From Cytophagales bacterium WSM2-2 (GTDB taxonomy: Bacteria; Bacteroidota; Bacteroidia; Cytophagales; Cyclobacteriaceae), in the NCBI GenBank assembly GCA_015472025.1, contig BNHL01000001.1, positions 1,399,501 to 1,463,500 of the forward strand: a stretch of DNA of 64,000 nucleotides, given 5' to 3'. The position numbers were made by a program, and so were the translations under genes. Below the pieces are notes generated by a model that did no database searches, was not told the origin of the DNA, and saw only the letters and a list, made by a program, of their open reading frames with translations. Positions 44,072 through 51,440 of the stretch are shown piece after piece. Within the stretch, counting starts at the first letter, position 1. Every line of letters starts with the position of its first letter.

Positions 44072-44413
44072 ATGAAGGTACTGGTAGTGCATCGGCAGGA
44101 AGCAGTTTTGCAAAACATCAAAAACCAACTTGGACATTGGTACGTTGAATCGTATAACAATGGGCTGGAAGGGCTCATGGCCGCCAAGCTGGAAAACTTT
44201 GACTTGATTCTTTGCGGACAAGACCTGCCGGTGGTTACCGGTATCGAAATGGTGCGATCTATTCGTAACTTGAGTCTGAACAGACGCACTCCGGTGATTC
44301 TTCTGGCAGAAGGCACGGAAACCGAAAATCACGAACGCATTGTGCATTTACTGAATGCCAATCTGATGACGATGGAAGAGATTTCAGAAATGAAAAACTT
44401 AGAGCTGGAATAG
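44072..44413 (+). CDS. Degenerate (pseudo-)receiver domain protein
   Basis: 113 residues, a stand-alone CheY-like fold: 'MKVLVVHRQEAVLQNIKNQL', 'FDLILCGQDLPVVTGIEMVRSIR' and 'TPVILLAEG'. Every phosphorylation residue is replaced: the acidic pair by H7-R8, the phospho-acceptor Asp (four before P53) by G49, the switch Ser/Thr by A79, and the conserved Lys region by 'NANLMTMEE'. So it probably acts through phosphorylation-independent protein contacts. First gene of a compact plus-strand unit; 21 bp before the TerB-like gene. Confidence 0.8.
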   Translation: MKVLVVHRQEAVLQNIKNQLGHWYVESYNNGLEGLMAAKLENFDLILCGQDLPVVTGIEMVRSIRNLSLNRRTPVILLAEGTETENHERIVHLLNANLMTMEEISEMKNLELE

Positions 44414-44434
44414 TCATACTAAATCAAAACACAA

Positions 44435-44848
44435 ATGAAACCGATCGTTGCTAATCAAAACCAAAGCTATCAAATGGGGCTGCTTCATTTCGCCCACTTG
44501 CTGGTAACTGTTGATGGTTTTATAGATGAGCGAGAAAAAAATGCAGTAAACAGTCTTCTGAAGGAAGAGCAAATCCCTGATACTACTTACCAGGAATTTC
44601 AGAAATCCGTAAAAACCAAATCTGAACGGGAAGTGTATGAGAATGGGATCAAGCTTCTCAGCAATTGCACCGAAGAAGAAAAACTTAGTGCTTTAGTGCA
44701 TCTGTACAGGCTTTCTGAAATAGATGACAATATTCACGTGAAGGAAGTAAGACTTTTGCTCTACTCCCTGAAAGCCACCAATGTTGACTTTGAAGACGTG
44801 ATCCTGTCAGCTAACATGCTCAAAGCAGGAAATCATTACGCAGCATAA
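44435..44848 (+). CDS. TerB-like helical domain protein
   Basis: 137 residues, all-alpha. 'YQMGLLHFAHLLVTVDGFIDEREKNAVNSLLKEEQIP' and 'KLSALVHLYRLSEIDDNIHVKEVRLLLYSL' follow the TerB/DjlA fold, in which acidic 'vDG.id..E' turns recur in two halves. TerB-like domains occur in stress-response and membrane-linked systems. No signal peptide, so cytosolic. Sits 9 bp before a 46-residue membrane protein gene. Confidence 0.72.
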   Translation: MKPIVANQNQSYQMGLLHFAHLLVTVDGFIDEREKNAVNSLLKEEQIPDTTYQEFQKSVKTKSEREVYENGIKLLSNCTEEEKLSALVHLYRLSEIDDNIHVKEVRLLLYSLKATNVDFEDVILSANMLKAGNHYAA

Positions 44849-44857
44849 AAGAGACCT

Positions 44858-44998
44858 ATGGACTTTTCCGAGATTCAACAGCTTCTTAAAGACATCGCCA
44901 TGAGAGCTTCGGTGATCATTGTTCCTTTTGTAGTTGTTGGTCTGCTGTTATACGCTCAGAAATACATGAAGCGGATTATCTACCGATCCGCCCGATAA
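44858..44998 (+). CDS. 46-residue single-pass membrane protein
   Basis: ATG at 44858, TAA at 44996-44998. The protein starts MDFSEIQQLLKDIAMRA, then has one helix ('SVIIVPFVVVGLLLYA') and a strongly basic end ('QKYMKRIIYRSAR'), which predicts a cytoplasmic C-terminus. It fills the gap between the TerB-like and protease genes with spacings of 9 and 30 bp on the same strand, the best evidence that it is real. No family recognised. Confidence 0.6.
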   Translation: MDFSEIQQLLKDIAMRASVIIVPFVVVGLLLYAQKYMKRIIYRSAR

Positions 44999-45028
44999 TC
45001 AAACAATCGTCAATTAAACCGCTGACGC

Positions 45029-45820
45029 ATGCATAAAATTTCTCGTTTCGGATGGTTGCCAGATATTCCCGATCACCGGGATTTGACCTATGCCGCACCG
45101 CGACCGCTGTTGCGGAAACTGCCAGTTAAGGTAGACTTATCTGGCAAGTGCCCTCCTATTTATGATCAGGGCCAGTTGGGAAGCTGTACTGCGAATGCCA
45201 TTGGGGCTGCATTTGAATTTGGCCTGCGGAAACAAAACCAAGCCAGGGATTTTATGCCCTCACGTCTCTTCATATACTACAATGAGAGGGTTATTGAAAA
45301 CACCGTAAACTCTGATGCTGGCGCTATGATCCGCGATGGAATCAAAAGTGTAAATAAGCAAGGAGTCTGTCCCGAGAGCTTGTGGCCATATCATGAGTCC
45401 GCATTTTCTAACAAGCCTTCAGGCAGTTGCTTCACTGAGGCATTAAATCACCAGGTAACATCATACCATCGGGTTACCAGGAATCTGAACCAGATGAAGA
45501 GTTGCCTGGCTGAAGGTTATCCGTTTGTATTCGGGTTTACCGTTTATGAATCCTTTGAAGGTGACGAAGTGGCCAGAACCGGAAAGTTGAACCTTCCTAA
45601 GAAAGGCGAAGTGCAAACCGGCGGTCATGCAGTGATGGCCGTGGGGTACAATAGCACCAGCAAGCGATTCATCGTCCGCAATAGTTGGGGCTCAGCCTGG
45701 GGCCTGAAAGGATATTTCACTATGCCATTTGAATATCTGCTTAACGAAAATCTGTCCGATGACTTTTGGACAATTCGATTGGTAGAAGACAACCCAGCCG
45801 CAAAGAAAATGAAAAAATAA
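45029..45820 (+). CDS. Papain-like (C1 family) cysteine peptidase without signal peptide
   Basis: 263 residues. It starts 'HKISRFGWLPDIPDHRDLTYAAP', an N-terminal block seen in one bacterial C1 subfamily, then the papain core: oxyanion Gln Q47 and nucleophile C53 in 'YDQGQLGSCTANA', H200 in 'GGHAVMAVGY' and N218 in 'VRNSWGSAWG'. All catalytic residues are present. There is no export signal or long inhibitory propeptide, so it is probably a cytosolic protease whose activity must be controlled, perhaps by the small genes before it (inference). Followed by a strong terminator. Confidence 0.9.
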   Translation: MHKISRFGWLPDIPDHRDLTYAAPRPLLRKLPVKVDLSGKCPPIYDQGQLGSCTANAIGAAFEFGLRKQNQARDFMPSRLFIYYNERVIENTVNSDAGAMIRDGIKSVNKQGVCPESLWPYHESAFSNKPSGSCFTEALNHQVTSYHRVTRNLNQMKSCLAEGYPFVFGFTVYESFEGDEVARTGKLNLPKKGEVQTGGHAVMAVGYNSTSKRFIVRNSWGSAWGLKGYFTMPFEYLLNENLSDDFWTIRLVEDNPAAKKMKK

Positions 45821-45841
45821 AACAACCCTCAAAACCTACTA

Positions 45842-45867
45842 AAAAGCCCCGCACATGCGGGGCTTTT
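45842..45867. terminator. Bidirectional intrinsic terminator
   Basis: AAAA-GCCCCGC (45846-45852), loop ACAT, GCGGGGC (45857-45863)-TTTT. The A and T tracts on the two sides let it end both the C1 peptidase gene (plus) and hpf (minus). Confidence 0.9.
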
Positions 45868-45892
45868 GGTTTTATTTAAATGATATCGTAGA

Positions 45893-46195
45893 CTATACTC
45901 GTCCCGCCCGCAACTTGGTTTTGAATTTCTTTAGTTGCGCTCTTAACGCTTCGGTGGCGAGATCCGTAGCCTCTTCGAATGACTTGGCTTGCTCCTTGGC
46001 AAAAAGCTGGTTGCCGGGCACTTTCAGTTTTATTTCCACTGTTTTATTTTCTACGCCCTCGTTATTCAGTCGAAGAAATACTTCTCCGTCCACCATCCGG
46101 TCATAAAAAGTCTCCAGTTTATCTACTTTTTTTTGGATGAACCCGATGAGTTTTTCGTCCGCATCGAAGTGAATGGAATGAACTTGCAGCTTCAT
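45893..46195 (-). CDS. hpf: Ribosome hibernation promoting factor HPF/RaiA (short form)
   Basis: 100 residues. 'MKLQVHSIHFDADEKLIGFIQKKVDKLETFYDRMVDGEVFLRL' and 'VEIKLKVPGNQLFAKEQAKSFEEATDLATEAL' are the two halves of the S30AE domain that binds the 30S subunit in stationary phase. Lacks the long-form C-terminal dimerisation domain. 35 bp downstream of xerC, same strand. Confidence 0.92.
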   Translation of the reverse strand: MKLQVHSIHFDADEKLIGFIQKKVDKLETFYDRMVDGEVFLRLNNEGVENKTVEIKLKVPGNQLFAKEQAKSFEEATDLATEALRAQLKKFKTKLRAGRV

Positions 46196-46230
46196 AGTTG
46201 TAAAAATTTAAAGTGAAACATAAAACCAAA

Positions 46231-47115
46231 TCAAGCTTTAGGATGAGCCTGATCAAAAACCTTTTTTAATTTTTCCATCGAATTGTGTGTATAGACCTGA
46301 GTTGCCGCCAAACTCGTGTGGCCAAGCAAATCTTTCACAGCGTTTATTTCCGCCCCTTTGTTAAGCAGGTGAGTGGCATATGTATGTCGTAGCACATGAG
46401 GGCTTTTCTTTTCAACGTTCGAGTTTTTAAGATATTTTTTTACGATCCGATTGACCATCACAGGATAGAGTGGCAAGCCATTTTCTGTCACCAGTAAATT
46501 TTCGCTTTTACGCTCCACTTCTTTGTTCCGGATTTTCCGGTAATTGTCAATCAGCACACCAAGGTTTTGTGTAAATGGGATCACGCGTTCTTTATTTCTC
46601 TTGCCAAGTACTTTCAGCGTTCGTTCTCTAAGATTGATTGAAAGGTCTTTCAGTCCGATCAGCTCTGACAAACGCATTCCTGTACCATACAGAAGTTCCA
46701 GGATCAACTGATCTCTCAGACCTTGAAAATTCTTTTCAAATTCAAAATGATCCAATGCTTTTGTCATATCTGCCTCATGAACAAAATGGGGCAGTTTCTT
46801 TTTCGTCTTGAGGATCTTGATTTTCGTCATCGGGTCTTTGTTGATGACCTCTTGCCGCATCAAAAACTTATAATACGATCGCAGGCAGGCTATTTTCCGG
46901 TTAACTGACACCGAGTCCATTTCTCCTTCGACCAGATTGACCACCCAGGAGCGTACCAATGCATGATTTGCATCCTGAATGGAGCTATTATCAAATTCTT
47001 TGTTTAGAAATTCCTGGAATTGGCGAAGGTCAGTCTCGTAAGCAGCGATTGTTTTGGGGCTGTATCGCTTTTCGAATTGAAGATATTTCAGGAAAGAATC
47101 GCCCATTGACTGCAC
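46231..47115 (-). CDS. xerC: Tyrosine recombinase XerC/XerD type
   Basis: 294 residues. N-terminal SAM-like core-binding domain ('SFLKYLQFEKRYSPKTIAAYETDLRQFQEFL'), catalytic domain with R148 ('GTGMRLSEL'), K172, H240 and R243 ('SPHVLRHTYATHLL'), H266 ('LLGHTSLAATQVYTH') and nucleophile Y275. All residues intact. Most likely the chromosome-dimer-resolving recombinase rather than a mobile-element integrase, since it sits between rpsU and hpf, its usual Bacteroidota position. The start may be Met1 or Met4. Confidence 0.92.
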   Translation of the reverse strand: MQSMGDSFLKYLQFEKRYSPKTIAAYETDLRQFQEFLNKEFDNSSIQDANHALVRSWVVNLVEGEMDSVSVNRKIACLRSYYKFLMRQEVINKDPMTKIKILKTKKKLPHFVHEADMTKALDHFEFEKNFQGLRDQLILELLYGTGMRLSELIGLKDLSINLRERTLKVLGKRNKERVIPFTQNLGVLIDNYRKIRNKEVERKSENLLVTENGLPLYPVMVNRIVKKYLKNSNVEKKSPHVLRHTYATHLLNKGAEINAVKDLLGHTSLAATQVYTHNSMEKLKKVFDQAHPKA

Positions 47116-47136
47116 TAATCCGCTTGCACATCAATA

Positions 47137-47177
47137 TAAAAAAAATCCCCCGCCAGATGAAATCAAGCGAGGGATTT
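47137..47177 (-). terminator. Intrinsic terminator between rpsU and xerC
   Basis: Read on the minus strand: ATCCCTCGC, a 13-nt loop, GCGGGGGAT (plus-strand arms 47145-47153 and 47167-47175), one G-U pair, then TTTTTTTT. Probably gives high rpsU and lower xerC-hpf transcript levels. Confidence 0.8.
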
Positions 47178-47200
47178 GTTGAATAAATGTCTATCGAATG

Positions 47201-47395
47201 TTAATAATTATCCTGTGCGTACTTAGTCTGGCGATAAGCAGCGTGGATAATTTCAGTTCTTCTTCTTACAGAAGGCTTTGTAAATGAGGTTCTTTCACGC
47301 AATTCCTTCAAAACACCGGTTTTCTCAAACTTCTTCTTGAAGCGCTTCAGAGCCTTGTCTATCGATTCGTTTTCTTTAATGTTGATAATCAGCAT
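47201..47395 (-). CDS. rpsU: 30S ribosomal protein S21
   Basis: 64 residues: '[29 protein letters not shown]' and a basic end '[19 protein letters not shown]', standard bS21. bS21 influences mRNA-16S base pairing; Bacteroidota mostly lack Shine-Dalgarno sequences and their S21 takes part in masking the anti-SD. It has its own promoter and terminator. Confidence 0.95.
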   Translation of the reverse strand: MLIINIKENESIDKALKRFKKKFEKTGVLKELRERTSFTKPSVRRRTEIIHAAYRQTKYAQDNY

Positions 47396-47414
47396 GTTTT
47401 CGCGATTAGGGCTG

Positions 47415-47447
47415 CAAATATAGCTTTTTGTCCTTCAATTATCCAAA
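47415..47447 (-). promoter_or_regulatory. Bacteroidota-type promoter of rpsU
   Basis: Minus-strand TTTG (47447-47444), 21 nt, TATATTTG (47422-47415), matching the TTTG / TAnnTTTG consensus with near-standard spacing. The -7 box lies 19 nt upstream of the ATG. The best-matching promoter in the window. Confidence 0.6.
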
Positions 47448-47450
47448 GAA

Positions 47451-48620
47451 TTACTTCAAAATAGCTCTTGATATCACTAATTTCTGGATTTCAGAGGTTC
47501 CTTCACCAATGGTGCAGAGTTTTGCATCCCTATAGAATTTTTCGACTGGAAAGTCTTTGATATATCCATATCCGCCAAAAATCTGCACTGCTTCATTAGC
47601 CACTTCTACTGCTACTTCAGACGCATAAAGCTTGGCCATGGCCGATTCCTTACTCATCGGCTTGTGCCGGTTTTTCAAGTCGGCAGACTGATGTACGAGC
47701 AATCTTGCAGCTTCAATCTTAGTCGCCATATCCGCCAGCTTGAAAGAAATCCCCTGAAAAGAAGAGATAGGCTTATTGAATTGATGGCGCTCCTTGGAAT
47801 ATTGAAGTGCTGCTTCATACGCGCCGACAGCGATCCCCAGTCCAAGAGAGGCAATGGAAATACGGCCACCATCAAGAACTTTTAGCGATTGTACGAAGCC
47901 TTCACCCTCCTCACCAATCATCTGGCTTTTATGAATACGACAATCCGTAAAAATCATTTCGGCTGTTTCGCTCGCGCGCATTCCGAGTTTGTTTTCTTTT
48001 TTTCCTGCAGTGAATCCAGGGGTGCCCCGCTCCACAATAAATGCAGTCATTCCATGAGAATCTCCGACCTCGCCGGTCCGGGCAATTACCACGGCTACAT
48101 TTCCGGATTTGCCGTGAGTAATAAAATTTTTTGCACCATTGATGATAAAATAGTCACCTTCTTTTTTGGCAACTGTACGCATATTGCCAGCATCTGATCC
48201 CGTGTTGGGCTCGGTCAATCCCCACGCTCCGATCCACTCACCAGTTGCCAGTTTAGGCAGGTATTTTTTCTTCTGTTCTTCATTTGCAAATTGAAGAATA
48301 TGTCCAGTACACAGTGAATTGTGTGCAGCCATTGATAAACCGATTGAGCCATCAATTTTTGAGAGCTCTACAATTGCCGTGACATATTCGTGGTAGCCGA
48401 AACCCGCTCCACCATATTCTTCCGGAACGAGTACACCCATCAGCCCCAGGCCTCCCATCTTATGAAAGAGCTCCACCGGAAAATATTGGCTTTCGTCCCA
48501 TTCCATCATTTTGGGTCTGATTTCTTTTGCTCCGAAATCACGGACCATCTGGGCAATCATTTTTTGATTTTCGGACAAATCAAAACTGATTTGTTCATGG
48601 GTTTCAGTCATTAGCTCCAT
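47451..48620 (-). CDS. Acyl-CoA dehydrogenase
   Basis: 389 residues. FAD-type fold: '[15 protein letters not shown]', '[19 protein letters not shown]', '[14 protein letters not shown]', '[15 protein letters not shown]' and '[23 protein letters not shown]', with the catalytic Glu E373 in 'GEGTSEIQ'. Short/branched-chain specificity is likely but not provable from sequence. Start could be Met1 or Met4. It has no partner beta-oxidation genes nearby. Confidence 0.93.
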   Translation of the reverse strand: MELMTETHEQISFDLSENQKMIAQMVRDFGAKEIRPKMMEWDESQYFPVELFHKMGGLGLMGVLVPEEYGGAGFGYHEYVTAIVELSKIDGSIGLSMAAHNSLCTGHILQFANEEQKKKYLPKLATGEWIGAWGLTEPNTGSDAGNMRTVAKKEGDYFIINGAKNFITHGKSGNVAVVIARTGEVGDSHGMTAFIVERGTPGFTAGKKENKLGMRASETAEMIFTDCRIHKSQMIGEEGEGFVQSLKVLDGGRISIASLGLGIAVGAYEAALQYSKERHQFNKPISSFQGISFKLADMATKIEAARLLVHQSADLKNRHKPMSKESAMAKLYASEVAVEVANEAVQIFGGYGYIKDFPVEKFYRDAKLCTIGEGTSEIQKLVISRAILK

Positions 48621-48732
48621 ATCGGGTTTGTTTGAGGCGTCAAAAGTAAGAGGGAATACTCAAATCACCAAACGACTGTTAGTTTGTAACTATTAAGTAT
48701 GGTTAAATCCCTTCAATACTGGTAAAAGCGCC

Positions 48733-48740
48733 TATTTTTG
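48733..48740 (+). promoter_or_regulatory. Candidate -7 box for ugd-uxs
   Basis: TATTTTTG, 17 nt before the ATG at 48758, with the same sequence and nearly the same spacing as the box before the 13222 operon. No clear -33 element. Confidence 0.4.
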
Positions 48741-48757
48741 CCGACTTTATTTGTATT

Positions 48758-50071
48758 ATGAATATTGCTGTAGTCGGAACCGGATACGTTGGCTTAGTAA
48801 CTGGAACTTGTTTTGCTGAAACAGGCAACAAAGTGACTTGTATTGACATTGACCGCGAGAAGGTTGAAAAACTTAGTCGAGGTGAAATAACCATTTATGA
48901 GCCAGGGCTTGAAGTCTTGTTTGAAAGAAACATCCACCAAAAAAGGTTATCGTTTACCACTAATCTTGAAGAAGGTATTGCGGGAGCGAAAATCATTTTT
49001 CTTGCACTGCCCACACCTCCCGGGGAGGACGGATCTGCGGACTTGAAATACATTTTGGGTGTGGCAGATGCCTTGGGACCTTTGTTGAAAGAATACTGTG
49101 TCATCGTTGACAAAAGCACAGTGCCCGTGGGCACGGCTGAAAAAGTGCACGAAAAAATTGCCTCGAAAGCAAAGGCAGAATTTGACGTAGTTTCTAACCC
49201 TGAATTTCTTCGTGAAGGCGTAGCTGTTGACGACTTTATGAAGCCTGAACGCGTGGTGATAGGCACCTCCTCAGAACGTGCTAAGAAAGTAATGGAGACT
49301 CTTTACGGGCCATTCGTTCGTCAGGGAAATCCGCTGGTGTTTATGGATGTTCGTTCTGCTGAACTGACCAAATATGCAGCCAATTCTTTCCTTGCCACTA
49401 AGATTACTTTCATGAATGAAATTGCCAATCTATGCGAAGTTCTTGGAGCTGATGTTGATTCCGTCAGGAAAGGCATCGGTACAGACAGCAGAATAGGCAA
49501 ACGATTTTTATTTCCGGGAATCGGGTACGGAGGAAGTTGTTTTCCGAAAGACGTACAAGCACTGGCAAAGTCGTCAGACGATGTCAACTATGACTTCAAA
49601 ATTCTTGATGCGGTAATGAGTGTGAATCATTCTCAGAAAACGAAATTGATTCCAGTCATGAAGGATTATTTCAAGAACAACTTGAAAGGAAAGACGATAG
49701 CCGTTTGGGGGTTATCTTTTAAACCACACACGGATGACATTCGTGAAGCCCCGGCTCTCGAAAATATCAATGAACTGCTGAAAGCGGGCGCCATCGTCAG
49801 AGTTCATGATCCCGAGTCCATGAACAACGTGAAAAAGATCATGGGCGATAAAATTTCATACTTCGATACTCCTTACGATGCCGTACAAGGTGCGGACGCA
49901 ATCCTAATCGCTACCGAATGGCCTGAATTCCGGACTCCCGATTTTGAAAAAATCGTTTCCGCATTGAAGGCAAAAGTGATTTTCGACGGACGAAATTTGT
50001 ATGAGCTTTCACAAATGAAAGAGCTAGGCTTTACGTACTTTAGTATCGGTCGAAAAACGATTTATGGCTAA
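48758..50071 (+). CDS. ugd: UDP-glucose 6-dehydrogenase
   Basis: 437 residues. '[17 protein letters not shown]' (5-21), '[13 protein letters not shown]', 'KSTVPVGT', catalytic C261 in '[13 protein letters not shown]' and '[13 protein letters not shown]'. Two NAD-dependent oxidations turn UDP-glucose into UDP-glucuronate. Overlaps uxs by 8 bp, so the product is passed straight to the decarboxylase. Distinct in type from the TviB-like enzyme at 14253. Confidence 0.95.
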   Translation: MNIAVVGTGYVGLVTGTCFAETGNKVTCIDIDREKVEKLSRGEITIYEPGLEVLFERNIHQKRLSFTTNLEEGIAGAKIIFLALPTPPGEDGSADLKYILGVADALGPLLKEYCVIVDKSTVPVGTAEKVHEKIASKAKAEFDVVSNPEFLREGVAVDDFMKPERVVIGTSSERAKKVMETLYGPFVRQGNPLVFMDVRSAELTKYAANSFLATKITFMNEIANLCEVLGADVDSVRKGIGTDSRIGKRFLFPGIGYGGSCFPKDVQALAKSSDDVNYDFKILDAVMSVNHSQKTKLIPVMKDYFKNNLKGKTIAVWGLSFKPHTDDIREAPALENINELLKAGAIVRVHDPESMNNVKKIMGDKISYFDTPYDAVQGADAILIATEWPEFRTPDFEKIVSALKAKVIFDGRNLYELSQMKELGFTYFSIGRKTIYG

Positions 50072-51053
50072 TAAAAGAATTTTAATAACCGGCGGAGCAG
50101 GGTTTCTCGGATCTCATTTATGCGATCGGTTCATCAAAGAGGGGTTTGATGTGGTTGCCATGGATAATCTGATCACCGGTGATCTTAGGAACATTGAACA
50201 TCTATTCAAACTCAAGGAATTTGAGTTCTACAATCACGATGTTTCCAAGTTTGTTCATGTGCCAGGAGACGTTCACTATATACTCCACTTTGCTTCTCCG
50301 GCCAGCCCGATCGATTATTTAAAAATTCCGATTCAGACTTTGAAAGTCGGTTCGCTAGGCATTCATAATTTGCTCGGACTTGCCCGGGCTAAGAAAGCGC
50401 GGATCATGATTGCCTCGACTTCGGAAATTTACGGAGACCCTACGGTACATCCACAACCGGAAGAATATTATGGCAACGTAAATGCCGTTGGACCTCGAGG
50501 TGTATACGATGAGGCAAAACGCTTTCAAGAGGCCATGACAATGGCGTATCATACCTATCATAAACTGGATACACGCATCATACGGATTTTTAATACTTAT
50601 GGTCCGCGAATGCGCCTCAACGATGGTCGTGTATTACCCGCCTTCATAGGGCAGGCGTTACGAGGTGAGGATTTGACTATTTTCGGAGACGGCTCTCAGA
50701 CTCGCTCATTTTGTTATGTGGATGACTTGGTTGAAGGAATTTATCGATTGCTCATGTCAGACTATGTGCTGCCAATGAACATCGGAAACCCGTCAGAGAT
50801 CACTATCAAAGAATTCGCTGAGGAGATCATCAAGCTCACCGGAACCACTCAAAAAATTGTGTACATGCCGCTGCCGAAAGATGACCCCAAGCAGCGCCAG
50901 CCTGACATTCGAAAAGCGAAGGAAATTTTAAAATGGGAACCCAAAGTATCACGGGCTGAGGGATTGAAAATCACTTATGAATATTTTAAATCACTACCCA
51001 AGGAAGTGCTCTATCATCGTGATCACAAAAATTTTGACGGATTCATTCGTTAA
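50064..51053 (+). CDS. uxs: UDP-glucuronate decarboxylase (UDP-xylose synthase)
   Basis: 329 residues. '[11 protein letters not shown]' (10-20), '[14 protein letters not shown]', '[23 protein letters not shown]', '[10 protein letters not shown]' (S120, E121), '[12 protein letters not shown]' (Y148, K152) and '[17 protein letters not shown]' are diagnostic of UXS. Produces UDP-xylose from UDP-GlcA with NAD recycled. Second gene of the ugd-uxs pair; convergent with the DUF1801 gene 6 bp away. Confidence 0.95.
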   Translation: MANKRILITGGAGFLGSHLCDRFIKEGFDVVAMDNLITGDLRNIEHLFKLKEFEFYNHDVSKFVHVPGDVHYILHFASPASPIDYLKIPIQTLKVGSLGIHNLLGLARAKKARIMIASTSEIYGDPTVHPQPEEYYGNVNAVGPRGVYDEAKRFQEAMTMAYHTYHKLDTRIIRIFNTYGPRMRLNDGRVLPAFIGQALRGEDLTIFGDGSQTRSFCYVDDLVEGIYRLLMSDYVLPMNIGNPSEITIKEFAEEIIKLTGTTQKIVYMPLPKDDPKQRQPDIRKAKEILKWEPKVSRAEGLKITYEYFKSLPKEVLYHRDHKNFDGFIR

Positions 51054-51059
51054 AGTAAG

Positions 51060-51434
51060 TCACTTCTTTATTTTCACGATTCCATTGCGATACAAGTCAA
51101 TTGTCTCTTTTAGAATTGAATTGATTTTTCTTACTGGTAAATCTTTAGTCGGATCTATGAGGAGTGTTTTCATGCGGGACCGCTTTTCAATGATGAGATC
51201 AGGATGATTTATCCGCTTGCCCTCGACTATTCCGATATAAGGCTGACCGAGTTTTTTGTGCACCCACAGATAACAAAACATTTTTCCCTTATACAGGAAA
51301 AATGGCATTCCATACTTCCAGGCTGGCGTAATCTCCTTGTCTTGTGAAAGAATCTTTTCCCGTAAGGCTAGTAAACAACTTCGGGCCGGCTCCTGTTTTT
51401 GAAGATAGAAATTATCCAGTGCTGTCAGCGACAT
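51060..51434 (-). CDS. DUF1801 domain protein
   Basis: 124 residues with the DUF1801/YdhG fold: 'LLALREKILSQDKEITPAWKYGMPFFLYKGKMFCYLWVHKK' and 'RSRMKTLLIDPTKDLP'. Cytosolic, function unknown. Last of a five-gene minus-strand run, 6 bp after the DUF885 gene. Confidence 0.75.
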   Translation of the reverse strand: MSLTALDNFYLQKQEPARSCLLALREKILSQDKEITPAWKYGMPFFLYKGKMFCYLWVHKKLGQPYIGIVEGKRINHPDLIIEKRSRMKTLLIDPTKDLPVRKINSILKETIDLYRNGIVKIKK

Positions 51435-51440
51435 GAGCTG

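Noticed and set aside
46231..47115. Tyrosine recombinase as an integrase of a mobile element
   Set aside because: It sits between rpsU and hpf, the usual place of xerC in this phylum; no att-like repeats, tRNA target or cargo genes are visible.
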